From Hyaloperonospora brassicae (Eukaryota; Oomycota; Peronosporomycetes; Peronosporales; Peronosporaceae), in assembly GCA_947650285.1 (NCBI GenBank), contig CANTFL010000641.1, positions 124,001 to 188,000 of the forward strand: DNA of 64,000 nucleotides, given 5' to 3'. The notes below the pieces were generated by a model. The model worked only from the letters and a program-made list of their open reading frames with translations. It had not been told where the DNA came from and made no database searches. A program made the translations under genes and the position numbers. Shown here piece by piece: positions 1 to 10,976 of this stretch (its first letter is position 1; the number at the start of each line of letters is the position of its first letter).

Positions 1-398
1 ACACCACAGCAGCTACGGCAATGAATTGCGGATAGAAACCCACTCTTGAGGGTCTTACTGATGCACGTTAGGAATGCAGGACTCAATGGCGTGGTACGTA
101 TCGTGTAAATCAGGATAGGAAACAACTTGTCAGTGCTAGCGAGCTCTGATGTAGATAAATAAATGACTGGCTCGCCCGTGTCTTCTCGCATGTAGCGTTA
201 CTTTACGCGATTGCGCGCGATGTCAAAGCAGACAGTGTATACACACAATATCCTGTGTTGACACGATCGCGTTCGTTCGTGCTGTTGATCGCATGGTTCT
301 TAAGTCGAGGCAAAAAGACGTCACGTGTCACAACGAAGAGATACGGCCCATACCCTCGTTCTTCTTATCGGAGCTCTTCGCCATTGTCCATCGTGGCC
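1..398. other. Upstream non-coding sequence
   Basis: No convincing coding sequence is seen here. The frame of the next gene stays open upstream to about 255 but has no ATG before 399, so this stretch is read as promoter and 5' UTR. Confidence 0.5.
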
Positions 399-2072
399 AT
401 GACGACGTCTCCAAAGTATCTTCGACTTGCTGAGCTCGCCGACGACAAAGAAGGCGCCATCCGTCGTGCAATATCCCTAGAAGCCGCTTCGTACCCGATC
501 GACGAAGCCGCGACCGAATTCACAGTTCGATTCCGCCTGAAACATGCACCTGCGTTCTTCATGGCGGCCTACCTATCCGACAATCCGAGCGAAGATGCCG
601 CAGTCCTCGTAGGGTTTATCAATGGCACGCTATCACCCAGCGGCCAACTCGATGAAGACGCCATGAGCCGTCATGATCCCAGTGGATCAGTGCTGTGTAT
701 CCACTCGGTGGTCATTGATCCAGCGTTTCGCCGAGTGGGGTATGGCGCACAAATGCTCAAAGAGTACACAGCCACAATCTGTGCCTCGCACACACACGTC
801 AAGCGCATCCTATTGATCGCGAAAGCCCATCTAGTAAAGTTCTATGTCGACTGCGGGTACGTCGTGACCAGGCAGTCACCCGTTGTGCACGGGACCGACC
901 CGTGGTTCGAACTCGAGCTCGACTGTGAAGCTGCTCGACGACCCGTGATCGTTCAGGTGATACCTACAAAGTCACAGGTCGATGACCTGTAAGCGTACGT
1001 ACACAAACGAGCTGACTCCTTGTCATCGCTGTCAATGGATCGTCTTTTGTAGGTCGATGCGTTCACGGAAGAAGCTTTCCAAGGCGTTCCAGTCGCAGTC
1101 GTGTTGCTCTCGTCTGCCAACATCTACCACAAGGACAGTGCTCTGGACTGGATGCAGCGTGTTGCAGTGGAGACCAATCTCTGCGAGACAACATTCGTTG
1201 CTCCTCGCAGAGGTCTCTTCAAGACAAACAGCGCTCTGGTCGAGTATGACCTGCGATCGTTCACGCCAGGTACACACCGTCATGTACTGCTGTTGCGACG
1301 TAGTGGCACTGCACGAACAATGAGCTGACACCTGACGTTCTTGTCGCTAGGCACCCAAGTCGAGCCGAGCGTCTACGCCGTCTTGTCAGCAGCTTTGGCG
1401 TTGCTCGATTCAACGCGTGTGACCACAAGTCAGTCGCTGCGTTTCCACACGACGTCACGTCGCGCGGTGCACTGTCACTTCAACGTGCAGTGCAATATCG
1501 ACAACGTGCTCCTGGTCCTGGACGTCGATTCCGAGCTTGACGTCGACTGCACCGATGCAAATGTGGCGGCTCAACGCGCCGTCGCTTCAGCGCTGCGGGT
1601 GTCGCCACATGCGATCGTTGACGTCCAACATGTGGCAACGGATCTCTTGGTCCGCGTTACACCTGCAGCTTTCGTCACGCTCGCGCCCGACGTCAAGCAG
1701 CTGGTGCACCTGAACGTGCGAGACGTTGTCGTGACAGCTGCTGCACCGCGCGACAATAGGTCGGCATCTACTGTGGCTACCGTCATCCACTGCCACTGCA
1801 TAGCGCCTCGAGACAAAAGCAGCAGCAGCAGCAGCACCACTACGTCCATTCCTACCGCCTCGGCGTATCATGCACTAAGTCTCTACTGGACGCGCGTGCT
1901 ACACCAGCCCCGGGTCAAGGTCCAGCAACAAGAACAACCACGTGTCCCGTCTCGTCGTTCCATTCGATCCGTTACGGCGGACGTGGCGCTCCTGGAACAT
2001 TCCGCTGGCAGCCGCTTGAGCGCGCACGGTGTGGTCGTGCGACGCGGGACGTTAGCTTCGCTTATCCCGTGA
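399..2072 (+). CDS. AANAT-like acetyltransferase fused to a PhzF-like domain (3 exons)
   Basis: Proposed exons are 399-956, 1053-1269 and 1351-2072 (498 aa). The introns are 96 and 81 nt, both GT-AG. The first ATG of the open frame is at 399. The N-terminal ~185 residues look like a GNAT acetyltransferase of the arylalkylamine type: HSVVIDPAFRRVGYGAQM carries the acetyl-CoA signature RRVGYGA at residues 111-117, followed by a LIAKAHLVKFYVDCGY-like C-terminal strand. Splicing at 956/1053 gives PVIVQ-VDAFTEEAFQG, which matches the canonical start of PhzF isomerases. The TNLCETTFV motif keeps the family's catalytic Glu (about residue 231). The usual GH-x-TLG and EDPVTGSAH motifs are degenerate, so PhzF activity is doubtful. 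If intron 1 is retained, the protein stops at 990-992 as a 197-aa acetyltransferase. The exon structure is inferred, and two adjacent genes remain possible. Confidence 0.72.
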
Positions 2073-2734
2073 GCGATGAAAGGCCCATCAGATTGTAGTT
2101 TCGTCGACTGCATAGAGATTGCCCGCGCGCGCGTAGGTGTTCCCTCACGGCTCTTTTTCCTCGCCATCTTCTTCCCGCTCCTCTTTCTCAGTGATGGTCT
2201 GGTTGAAGCCAGTCAGACTGACTGACTGACTGACTGGCTGGCTGAACGTGCTGACTGAAGCCGACTGGTTGACTCCCCTCTCGGGCGATAAGATCGACGC
2301 CGTGGATAGTGCACGTGAGTGTGCAACGCTCGACTTCTTCCTCATCGCCCGGAACGTAAACAACCCGACCGACTGTCTGACCGAGAGGTGCCACGGAACA
2401 AATCGTATCCATACAGCTGCTCGGCCGAAACCACTGGCAGGTGTCAAGGGCTGCTGGACAATAGGACACAACAGCCATTGGAAGCGCCTGCAGGTTTTCG
2501 TGACCTCCTCACCTCTGCCTGTCGGATAAATACATACCATACACACACACATCTTCATAGCCAGAGTCCCATCTACCCGTTCGTGCAGGTTCTATCAGTA
2601 ACAGCGACTTTTGCATTGACTTTTTCTCGAGAGAGAGAGAGAGAGAGAGGTCGGGTCGTTCGTTCAGGCAGGTAGAGCTGCCGTAGTTACCGTAGTTATA
2701 GCAGTTGCACTCGGGCGTCGTCGTTGCTAGCCAC
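2073..2734. other. Intergenic region with simple repeats
   Basis: Non-coding spacer, presumably the terminator of the upstream gene and promoter/5' UTR of the next. It holds an ACTG-type tetranucleotide run (about 2211-2243) and a GA dinucleotide run (about 2629-2650) roughly 85 bp before the next ATG. No conserved ORF is seen. Confidence 0.6.
2629..2650. repeat. (GA)n microsatellite
   Basis: Eleven GA units lie in the probable 5' UTR or proximal promoter of the START/FYVE-like gene that begins at 2735. Confidence 0.85.
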
Positions 2735-3943
2735 ATGAACGACCAGCGCTTTACGCACAGTCCGTTTGACGAGATTTTGCTCTCGGCCGACGACCGCGCG
2801 AACCTCGTGACCATTGCCGATGCGCTCGTGCGCGCCAACGTGCGCGAGTATCGCCACCACGTGCAGCGGGGGAAGCACGTGGACCTCACGCGGTGGAAAC
2901 GAGTGTGCAGCGCGGGCACGACCGCCACGTACTTGGAACGGAGTGCTTCGCCCAGCAAACACCACCAGCCACGTACAAAGTCGTTGCCGGCGTCGCTCAT
3001 GGTCGGCCCGTTGCCCGGCACGCTCGAGGAGAACATGTTTGGCCTCGTGAGTCCGACGCTGGACGACATGCGGCTCAAGGCGTCGTACTTGCACGACGTG
3101 AGCGCAGCGGCAGTGCTTGCAACGATCGTGGCCCCGAGTGTCGAGAACCCGTTCCGATCGGTTGTGGTCAAGTGGATGGAGATTGACATCCCCGGGGCGT
3201 CGCTGGGCTTGGTCCGCAATCGCGACTACGTCTACCTCGAGAGCTGTGGCATTGCCGAGCTCGACACGGGCGAGCGCCTCGGGTACCACTTGTTGCACTC
3301 GGTGAGCTTCCCCCAAGCGCATGAACTGCCGTCGCGCGTGCGAGGGAACATGTCGTTCTGCGGCGTCTTTTGCCAAGAAGGCCCTGACCGGACCGACTGC
3401 CGCGGCACGGGGATCATGGACCCCGGCGGCGACGGCGCGCGGGTCATGGCCATCATGGCCATGGTTCAAGCGACCATGGCAGGCCTCAAGTACTCGTACT
3501 GCGGACGGATGAAAAAGCTCGTGCAGGTGCTTTCGCAGCGCCCCGAGGAGCGCGTGAAAGAGCGCCGGGCGTTGGTCGCTCAACCCGTGTGCGTCACGTG
3601 CTCGAAGCCGATCAAAACGGGCAAGTTGAAGCTCAGTGTCGGCAAGTCTAGTGGCACGTGCAAGTTGTGCGACGGACTGCTCTGTAGCACGTGTAAAATT
3701 GCAAAGAAGCTGAGCTTCCTCCGCCCGGCCGAGCAGCCGCACCTCGTGCAGCGAAAGGTGACGTTCTGCGTGCAGTGCCTCGTCGAAGCGACGAGTGGCG
3801 ACACGCTGGAAGCTGCGCGGCAGCAGTTTGTCGACAAAAACCAACGCGGGCAGCGCAGTGCGAGCGACTGTCCAAGGGCTTGTGATCTGAGCTCGCGCTC
3901 GGACGGCACCATGAGCTCGTCATCAAACTCTCAAGGCAGCTAA
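2735..3943 (+). CDS. START-like domain protein with C-terminal FYVE-like zinc finger, paralogue 1
   Basis: A 402-aa intronless ORF. The ATG at 2735 is chosen because the frame upstream has only a TTG, and because MNDQRFTHSPF aligns with MDTRRFTMNPF of the downstream paralogue. Residues ~45-275 resemble the START-like lipid-binding module found in large oomycete families, with conserved stretches such as GPLPGTLEENMFGLV, VVVKWMEIDIP and DRTDCRGTGIMDPGG. Residues ~286-349 form a zinc finger with four CxxC pairs (CVTC, CKLC, CSTC, CVQC). It is FYVE-like in spacing but lacks the basic RRHHCR signature of PI3P-binding FYVE domains, so phosphoinositide binding is uncertain. The likely role is membrane-associated lipid sensing or trafficking (inference). 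It is followed 2.65 kb later by a same-strand paralogue, so this is a tandem duplication. Confidence 0.9.
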   Translation: MNDQRFTHSPFDEILLSADDRANLVTIADALVRANVREYRHHVQRGKHVDLTRWKRVCSAGTTATYLERSASPSKHHQPRTKSLPASLMVGPLPGTLEENMFGLVSPTLDDMRLKASYLHDVSAAAVLATIVAPSVENPFRSVVVKWMEIDIPGASLGLVRNRDYVYLESCGIAELDTGERLGYHLLHSVSFPQAHELPSRVRGNMSFCGVFCQEGPDRTDCRGTGIMDPGGDGARVMAIMAMVQATMAGLKYSYCGRMKKLVQVLSQRPEERVKERRALVAQPVCVTCSKPIKTGKLKLSVGKSSGTCKLCDGLLCSTCKIAKKLSFLRPAEQPHLVQRKVTFCVQCLVEATSGDTLEAARQQFVDKNQRGQRSASDCPRACDLSSRSDGTMSSSSNSQGS

Positions 3944-4409
3944 ATGCAGTGAGGATGAGGATGAGGAATTGAGGAGAAGGATACAAAGCAGAAGGAGAAG
4001 GAGGAGGGCAAGAGGACGAGAGCGTGTCGGAAGGTCTATCGCATGTGTCGAGTTTATAGTATTAGCTGCGTAGCGGTTCATTGCCAAAGTCTCTAGTGGT
4101 AGCAACAGTAGCAGCAGCGTCGGTCGTCGACTGGTAGTCAGTTAACTGATCCCTTCCAGCAGCAGCAGTGGTAGTAGTAGTAGTAGTAGTAGTAGCACTT
4201 AGTAGTAGTACCATCGCAGTCTCAGTGTCCACGTCTCGAAAGTTACGACAGTAGCGACTCGCAGCGGTAGTTAGTTGGTCATTGTAAGAACGTGACGCCG
4301 CAACTCGATCAGGTTCAAATTGTTCGGTCCACGAGCTGAAGCAGACACACTGTGTCGTTGTTGTTGGTAACGTAATTGATTGTTGGAGCATATTGCACGC
4401 ACGAACACA

Positions 4410-4535
4410 GGTACTGTACTGCCAGTCAAATAGTGAGACGTTTGTTTGTCCGGTACTGTACTACCAGTCAAATAGTGAGACGTTTGTTTGTCTGGTACTG
4501 TACTACTAGTCGAAGTGTGAGACGATCGTCTGGTA
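4410..4535. repeat. 42-bp tandem repeat, three copies
   Basis: Copies begin at 4410, 4452 and 4494, each with GGTACTGTACT. The first two are nearly identical and end in GAGACGTTTGTTTGTC; the third has diverged. The exact 42-bp spacing indicates recent tandem duplication. GTACTGTAC contains a short GTAC...GTAC symmetry. Confidence 0.85.
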
Positions 4536-5686
4536 AAACAGCACGTGACGAATCGACCCGACACTGGCGAACGGACCCGTTCGTTGTCCTGTCTCGAAGT
4601 CTCGGAGAAAAAGCTAATCGCCCACGAGTTCCACTGCTCGGACCGTGACAATAGAAAACGCAGACCGACAGACAGACAGACAGACAGGAACGGTAAACGT
4701 GGATGTGGACGCGTGGACAGCCGCGTGGTCCAAATGGGCCAACGGAACGTTTTCTACGGCGCGTGACGTTTGTGGGCGACGTGGGGGGATGAGACGGGAG
4801 GGAGTTGTCGGATATTGAATGGTCCAGTGGTTGCCGATCCCTACGACTGACTGATCGACTGACTGATGCACCGACTAAAGCAATGCAGTAACAAGATCAA
4901 CGATACGCCATGGACGAGAAAGCAGTCGTAGCGTGGAAACTTGCAGCCGTCGTGCGTCCCGCCCATTGATTCAACGATCCTTCGGTGGCGTTCGAGTTGT
5001 CGACTCGCGAACCGAATGTCTTTTGCCCGACATTGACGAGATGGGACTTTCGCGATCGAGCGACAGCTGCTGCACAAGGGGATCGCACCCTCTCTCTCTC
5101 TCTATGACTTCCCGCTCGAAAGTGTAGGACGAACGTCGACGATGGATATCAAAGCTCGTGCGGAAGATGGTGAACGTCGATTGGATGGGCACAACGTGAA
5201 AGACGCAATGACGTCATGCCCACGGACGCCGAGTGAAGACGACTAGTGACGATCAGCGAACGAGCGTGAAGCTTCTTCTTCTTCTTCTTGTGTGGGAACT
5301 GCCTCCATCGATAAAAGGTGTTGGCAAAAGCTTTCGTGCATATAGATAGAGAAGGAGCGCATAAGAACGATGCAACCGACAAGACGCGAATATCCAATTC
5401 TCTGCTACTGCTACTGCTGCTGCTGCTGCAGTGCGCGCGCGAGAATGATTTCAGTGAGTAGGCCCGGAGACCTGGTCGCGACATGATGACAAAGACGTGG
5501 CATAACGTTTGGGTGGCATTTGCGTGCGTACGACAATGTCCGCCGTTGAGCTCGTAATGAATCCGTTCCCACCCAGGTGCGCGAGTGATCACATGTAAAG
5601 GAGGAGGAGGAGAAGGAGGTAGAGGAGGAGGAAAAGGAGAAGAAGGAGAAGTAGAAGAGACTTGAGGACCAGCATCTCCGTAACTG

Positions 5687-6075
<389 letters not shown>

Positions 6076-6677
6076 GCCTGTCGGACGATACTGACAACAG
6101 GCCAAGTCGAGTCTTTCCATCTCACGTTGTACAGAGAAGTTGTCTATCGTCTGTCTATCGATATCTACTCGGCCAAATATTTTGCATAGCCTCAACGATA
6201 GTGCTCGTCTCTTCTTCTCTCTTACTTTCTCTGAACAAACTCAATCGGTCCATCTGCCAGTCCATCAACATGTCAGCCTGCCTGACTTACCTCCACGGAC
6301 GATTTGAGATGAGTGTCAAGTGTACAGCACGTCATAAGAACGTGACGTCGTCACCTGCAGCAAACGCCCCACCTCGTCCTCTTTTTCTCACCATTGGAAA
6401 AGAAAAAGAGTGAGAGAGAGAGAGTGTGTGTGTGTGAGTGTGTGAGAAAGAAAGAGGGACTCTGAAGCACGTGACTGAACGACTTGACAGCGTACTTTTG
6501 GGTTAGCGTTCGAGTCGACAAAGTGACTGACTGACTCCTTTTCAAGGGCTCAGCACTCCCTACCGACTGTTACTTCAAGACAAAAACGGTCGCATGGGCT
6601 CGGAAAGTACCAGCGCCTACGACCAAAGCAGCACTTGTGAATTTGCACGACGGCCGTCATCTGCCCGCGAGGTGAAC

Positions 6678-7838
6678 ATGGACACTCGTCGCTTCACGAT
6701 GAATCCGTTCAAACCACTGCAGTTGACACCGGACGACTGCAGCAAACTCGTAGCCATTACGGATGCCCTCGTGCTAGAAAAGTTTGAAGAATATGAAGAG
6801 TACTTGGCGTTTAACAAACAAGTGGACCTCACGCGGTGGAAAAAGCATACCAAGTCGGGACCAACGACGACGTACCTCGAGCGCAAGTCGTCGCGTCCGG
6901 ATACCAAGTTGCCCCAGTTGCTCATGACGGGTCCACTGCCTGGGTCCCTCGATGAAAATATGTTTGGCATCGTGAACCCGACGATTGAAGCCATGCGGAT
7001 CAAGTCGTCGTACCTGAACGACTTTAATGCGGCAGCCATGCTCGCGTCGGTGATTGAGCCAACGGTCGATGACCCGTTTCGGTCCGTAGTGGTCAAGTGG
7101 ATGGAAATCGACATCCCGTTTGCTTCGCTCGGCCTTGTTCGCAATCGCGACTATGTCTACATTGAAAGCACGGGCATCCTCTGTCTCAAGAACGGCGAGC
7201 GCGTGGGGTACCACTTGTTCCACTCGGCCAACTTCCCCGAAGCGCATGAACTGCCCAACCGCGTCCGGGGTCACATGTCGTTTGTTGGCATTTTCCATCA
7301 AGAGTCACCCGATCGAACTGACTGTCGGGGCACGGGGATCATGGACCCCGGCGGTGACATGATCCGGACCATGGCGGTCATGGGCTTGGTCCACGCTACA
7401 ATGGCGGGGCTCAAGTATTCCTACTGCGGTCAGATGAAAAAGCTCACGTGGCAGCTGGAAGAGAAGCAAAGGGCTGCTCGGAAAGCTGGGATCCCCGCGT
7501 GCCAACCCATTTGCGTCACGTGTCAAAAGGCCGTCAAGAACTCGCGACTCGGTGGTCGCATCAAGACGTGCAAACTGTGCTTCCACGCCGTGTGCAGCTC
7601 GTGCCAGATTACCAAGAAACTGAGCTTTATTGCACCGGACTTGGCACTCGCGCAGCGCAAAGTCACGTTCTGCGTCCAGTGTATCGTTGAAGCCACGCAG
7701 ATTGACACGCAAGAAGCTGCTCGCGAACAGTTTGTCTACCAAAAGGCCGTCCAGCCGCCCATGTATAGCCTGTCGATTGTGTCGGGAATGAGCACGGGCT
7801 CGGAGAGCACCTTCAGTACGCGAGAAACGAACGTCTAA
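6678..7838 (+). CDS. START-like domain protein with C-terminal FYVE-like zinc finger, paralogue 2
   Basis: A 386-aa ORF from the ATG at 6678; an in-frame ATG at 6594 would add 28 residues (414 aa). The downstream start is preferred because MDTRRFTMNPF lines up with the start of paralogue 1, but the upstream one cannot be excluded. The architecture is the same: a START-like region (~residues 45-270) with GPLPGSLDENMFGIV, VVVKWMEIDIP and DRTDCRGTGIMDPGG, then an eight-cysteine FYVE-like finger (~278-341) with CVTC, CKLC, CSSC and CVQC. The C-terminal tail after the finger is Ser/Thr-rich and differs from paralogue 1. Strong similarity along the whole length supports a local duplication followed by divergence of the termini. 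Confidence 0.9.
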   Translation: MDTRRFTMNPFKPLQLTPDDCSKLVAITDALVLEKFEEYEEYLAFNKQVDLTRWKKHTKSGPTTTYLERKSSRPDTKLPQLLMTGPLPGSLDENMFGIVNPTIEAMRIKSSYLNDFNAAAMLASVIEPTVDDPFRSVVVKWMEIDIPFASLGLVRNRDYVYIESTGILCLKNGERVGYHLFHSANFPEAHELPNRVRGHMSFVGIFHQESPDRTDCRGTGIMDPGGDMIRTMAVMGLVHATMAGLKYSYCGQMKKLTWQLEEKQRAARKAGIPACQPICVTCQKAVKNSRLGGRIKTCKLCFHAVCSSCQITKKLSFIAPDLALAQRKVTFCVQCIVEATQIDTQEAAREQFVYQKAVQPPMYSLSIVSGMSTGSESTFSTRETNV

Positions 7839-8551
7839 CCTCAAACGACCACATCCTGTCCATGCTATTGCGACGCGTGACATGTTTTGGCTGCGGTCCG
7901 TAGCATGTGGAATGGATGCAGTTGCAGTTGCCTGGATCCATTATGAGTACAAGACACTTGTGTGGCGTTTTTGGGTTAGACGACAAGAAAAATATCCTAT
8001 AGATACCGCTATCGACCATGCGAGCCATTTGTTCATGCTGAGTAACTACTAATTGCGTGAACCGATCAACTGATTGATCGATCGATGCAGCAATGAGAAC
8101 TAGAAAGTGTGACTAGTAAGAGATAGTGGTTTCCAATTGATCGCAGCGTACAGAACTTGCAGTGCACGTTCGTAATCGTACACAAGTACGAACAGACAGA
8201 TGTTGGAAACGGATCGTATGGATAACATGCACGCACTTGTACACGCTGTTGCTATGGCTTTCATTCGTTGTGCCCACGAGGAACATCGGTCTTGATCGTA
8301 CGTGGCAGCAGACATTCGAGGTCGTTGACTTGATTAATCTGCGCGTCGAAATCGCGCGAGCAGATGTATCTTTGCTGCTATGCGCGCGTATTGTACGTGC
8401 TACGATAGGCATTACCAATCTTCCCCTGCTTCGTCTTGCTTGAAGTATGAAACAAGCCGAGGCTTGAAGTACCAGACCGAACCGCTGTGTCCACTCAATT
8501 ACAGGGGCCAAACGCACACACAACCCAAGTGCGACTTCAGAAGACCCAGTC
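7839..8551. other. Intergenic region
   Basis: No recognisable coding or RNA feature. The several overlapping short ORFs on both strands show no family resemblance. It should contain the 3' end of the START/FYVE gene and the promoter of the ASNSD1-like gene. Confidence 0.5.
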
Positions 8552-10774
8552 ATGTGCGGCATCGCGTTCGTGCTAACAGCTCTCCTGGAATCACCTCCAA
8601 CTTGTGCAAACGCTTCTCGAGCCAGTCCTTCATCGAACCAAAAAAGCCGCCGCGACGTCCAAACCCAATGCGAATCGTCTCACGTTGATCATGACCTCGA
8701 ATCGAGACTACGTGAGCGAGGTCCAGATCAGTATCACTGCCACCTTCGTCACATGGGCTCGAGTTCCAAGCACAATCGATGCTTTACACTGGCAATGCAC
8801 AGTGCCGTGTTGCATCTTCGTGGTCCGCAAATCATTCGTCAACCGGTTGTAGATGACGATGATAACGTCCTGTGCTGGAACGGAGAAGTCTTCGGAATGG
8901 GTGGACGGGAGCGCTCGGCCGCACGTGAGTGCAACATCAACGACGACGACACCAGTGACGACGAGCTCATGCACCTGAGTGACACGATGATGCTGTCCGA
9001 GCGACTGCAATTGGCCGCACGCCAACAAGTGGCTGGCGCAACATCGACAACAGGCGTCACGGATCCAGTTGTTGAAGTATTGCGTCAAGTTCATGGACCT
9101 TTTGCAATCGTGTGGCTCCATGCCACAACCAAACGAGTGTACTTTGCCCACGACCGGTTCGGACGTCGCAGTTTGCTCTACAAGAGATGGGCACGTGACC
9201 AACGCGAGGACATGATAGTAGAGCTGGCAAAAACGACCACAACGGCATCGACGACTTGTTCTGAGACCGACTTGACCCGTTTTGTGCTAACCAATGTAGC
9301 GATTGGACACGATAATTCAGACTTGATGCAGTACAGGGAGCTACCGGCATCGGGTATATACGTGCTGGATCTGCACGAAGACCAAGCGCTGACGGCAACG
9401 ACGACGCCATCCTATAGAATGGAATTCCATCCGTACGCGCCAATCGCTCCCATGTTGGCACTAGCTGTATCGGCAATGAAGACGTCCACAGACGTCTCGG
9501 ATCGATTCGGGTGTCAATTGCCTCGCATAGCAACGACACCGGACATCACAAAAACGTTGGAGGCTGCAGCGCAAGCATTACTGGTTGCGCTCAGCAATGC
9601 CGTTGGTCTTCGCGTCCGATCTGTTCCGTCCCGCGCTTTTCGCGGCAGCAATGATGCCACAGCTCGAGCCGCGGTGTTCTTTTCAGGAGGTCTGGACTCT
9701 GTCGTGCTGGCAGCTCTAACGCACTTGCATGCTCCTGCAACCGAACCGGTGGATCTCTTGACCGTCTGCTTTGATGAAAAGTCGAGTTTCGCATCACCCG
9801 ACCGTCGCGCTGCTGAGTTGGCTCACGCTGAGCTCTGCAAATTGTTCCCACAGCGCCAGTGGAATCTCGTAAAAATCAACGTGTCTCGGGAAGAGCTCGC
9901 AAGCAAGCAATGCGAAATCCAGACGCTGATGGCCCCTTGCGATACGCACATGGACTTCAACATTGGTGCTGCCTTCTGGTTTCTCTCGCGTGGTCGTGGA
10001 GTATTGACCGAGGTGACTCCAGCAGAAGAACAGTCAGCATCGAAGACGATCAATGTGCGACGCATTGATAGCTGTGGACATATCCATAACACGCTGCGTT
10101 CCACGCGCGTGAATACGGATCTCCCACTTGACCGATGCGTAAATCCTGCCACGACAGCACCGCAACAAGAACAAGACGACACATCCAAGAGCGTACCCGA
10201 ACGATCACCTGTCAGCAGTCATAAACACTGCAGCGAGCACACGGATCCACGTACAATGTCTATCTCCATGTCAGCGCCGATACAAACGGGTAGTACGTCC
10301 TCAGTGTCGTCGCATTATCAGACAAGTGCACGCGTGGTGCTCGTGGGCATCGGAGCAGATGAACAGCTCGCAGGGTACGGGCGTCACCGCACAACGCTGG
10401 TCCACGGAGGAGCGCAGGCCTTACGAGCGGAGCTGAAAAAGGATCTCAGCCGGCTTTGGACACGTAACCTTGGGCGTGACGACCGCTGCATTGCCGCACA
10501 TGGACGGGAGGCACGGTTCCCATACCTTGACGAAAGCGTCGTGGCTACGATTGCAAGCTTCCCTATTTCCTGTCTCTGTGACGCTGATCTTCCACGCGGC
10601 GTCGGTGATAAACGTGTGTTGCGAGTTGTAGCCCAAGCTCTCGGACTCAAAAGTTGTGCTGAGCTTGCAAAACGCGCGATCCAGTTCGGGTCACGGATTG
10701 CCAAAGTCTCCCACACTGGCAGCAATCGTCAAACACAAGGAGACAGCAAGTTCATCAGCATGAGAGAGTCATAA
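8552..10774 (+). CDS. Asparagine synthetase domain-containing protein (ASNSD1-like)
   Basis: A 740-aa uninterrupted ORF starting MCGIAFV, so Cys2 is available as the N-terminal nucleophile of a class II glutamine amidotransferase once Met is removed. Domain markers follow in order: RERGPDQ, AVLHLRG and LCWNGEVFGM (glutaminase fold), HDRFGRRSLLY, then the synthetase PP-loop SGGLDS at residues 378-383, DTHMDFNIGAAFWF, VGIGADEQLAGYGRH near residue 600, and HGREARFPYLDE. The WNGE and GADEQLAGY blocks match ASNSD1-type proteins better than housekeeping asparagine synthetase B. The protein is longer than human ASNSD1 (643 aa) because of low-complexity inserts, one Ser/Thr-rich before GIGADE. Enzymatic activity of this subfamily is not established, so no reaction is assigned. 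Confidence 0.88.
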   Translation: MCGIAFVLTALLESPPTCANASRASPSSNQKSRRDVQTQCESSHVDHDLESRLRERGPDQYHCHLRHMGSSSKHNRCFTLAMHSAVLHLRGPQIIRQPVVDDDDNVLCWNGEVFGMGGRERSAARECNINDDDTSDDELMHLSDTMMLSERLQLAARQQVAGATSTTGVTDPVVEVLRQVHGPFAIVWLHATTKRVYFAHDRFGRRSLLYKRWARDQREDMIVELAKTTTTASTTCSETDLTRFVLTNVAIGHDNSDLMQYRELPASGIYVLDLHEDQALTATTTPSYRMEFHPYAPIAPMLALAVSAMKTSTDVSDRFGCQLPRIATTPDITKTLEAAAQALLVALSNAVGLRVRSVPSRAFRGSNDATARAAVFFSGGLDSVVLAALTHLHAPATEPVDLLTVCFDEKSSFASPDRRAAELAHAELCKLFPQRQWNLVKINVSREELASKQCEIQTLMAPCDTHMDFNIGAAFWFLSRGRGVLTEVTPAEEQSASKTINVRRIDSCGHIHNTLRSTRVNTDLPLDRCVNPATTAPQQEQDDTSKSVPERSPVSSHKHCSEHTDPRTMSISMSAPIQTGSTSSVSSHYQTSARVVLVGIGADEQLAGYGRHRTTLVHGGAQALRAELKKDLSRLWTRNLGRDDRCIAAHGREARFPYLDESVVATIASFPISCLCDADLPRGVGDKRVLRVVAQALGLKSCAELAKRAIQFGSRIAKVSHTGSNRQTQGDSKFISMRES

Positions 10775-10976
10775 TCACAATAAAAATACATGAGCACGTC
10801 GTCCGACACAAAGATCGTCAGGAAGCACGACAACGTCGTGCATCCTTTGCCAACATCACTCGGGATAGCTGAACGGCCATCAGTCTCATTCATTCATTTG
10901 CTTTCTGCTCTGGAGCATTTAATTTCTTCTTCACACACCCCATCCAGTTGCCTACGGACAAAAGCTGCGACAGAGT

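Noticed and set aside
255..398. N-terminal extension of the AANAT frame to 255
   Set aside because: No ATG exists upstream of 399 in this frame; homology to acetyltransferases begins after 399.
989..1052. Intron 1 donor GTAAGC at 989 in the AANAT-PhzF gene
   Set aside because: Although a good donor by sequence, it puts exon 2 in a frame without PhzF similarity; the donor at 957 restores the VDAFTEEAF start in phase.
2696..3844. 382-codon minus-strand ORF antisense to the first START/FYVE gene
   Set aside because: A mirror of a GC-biased coding sequence; the plus strand has clear conserved domains shared with the paralogue and the minus strand does not.
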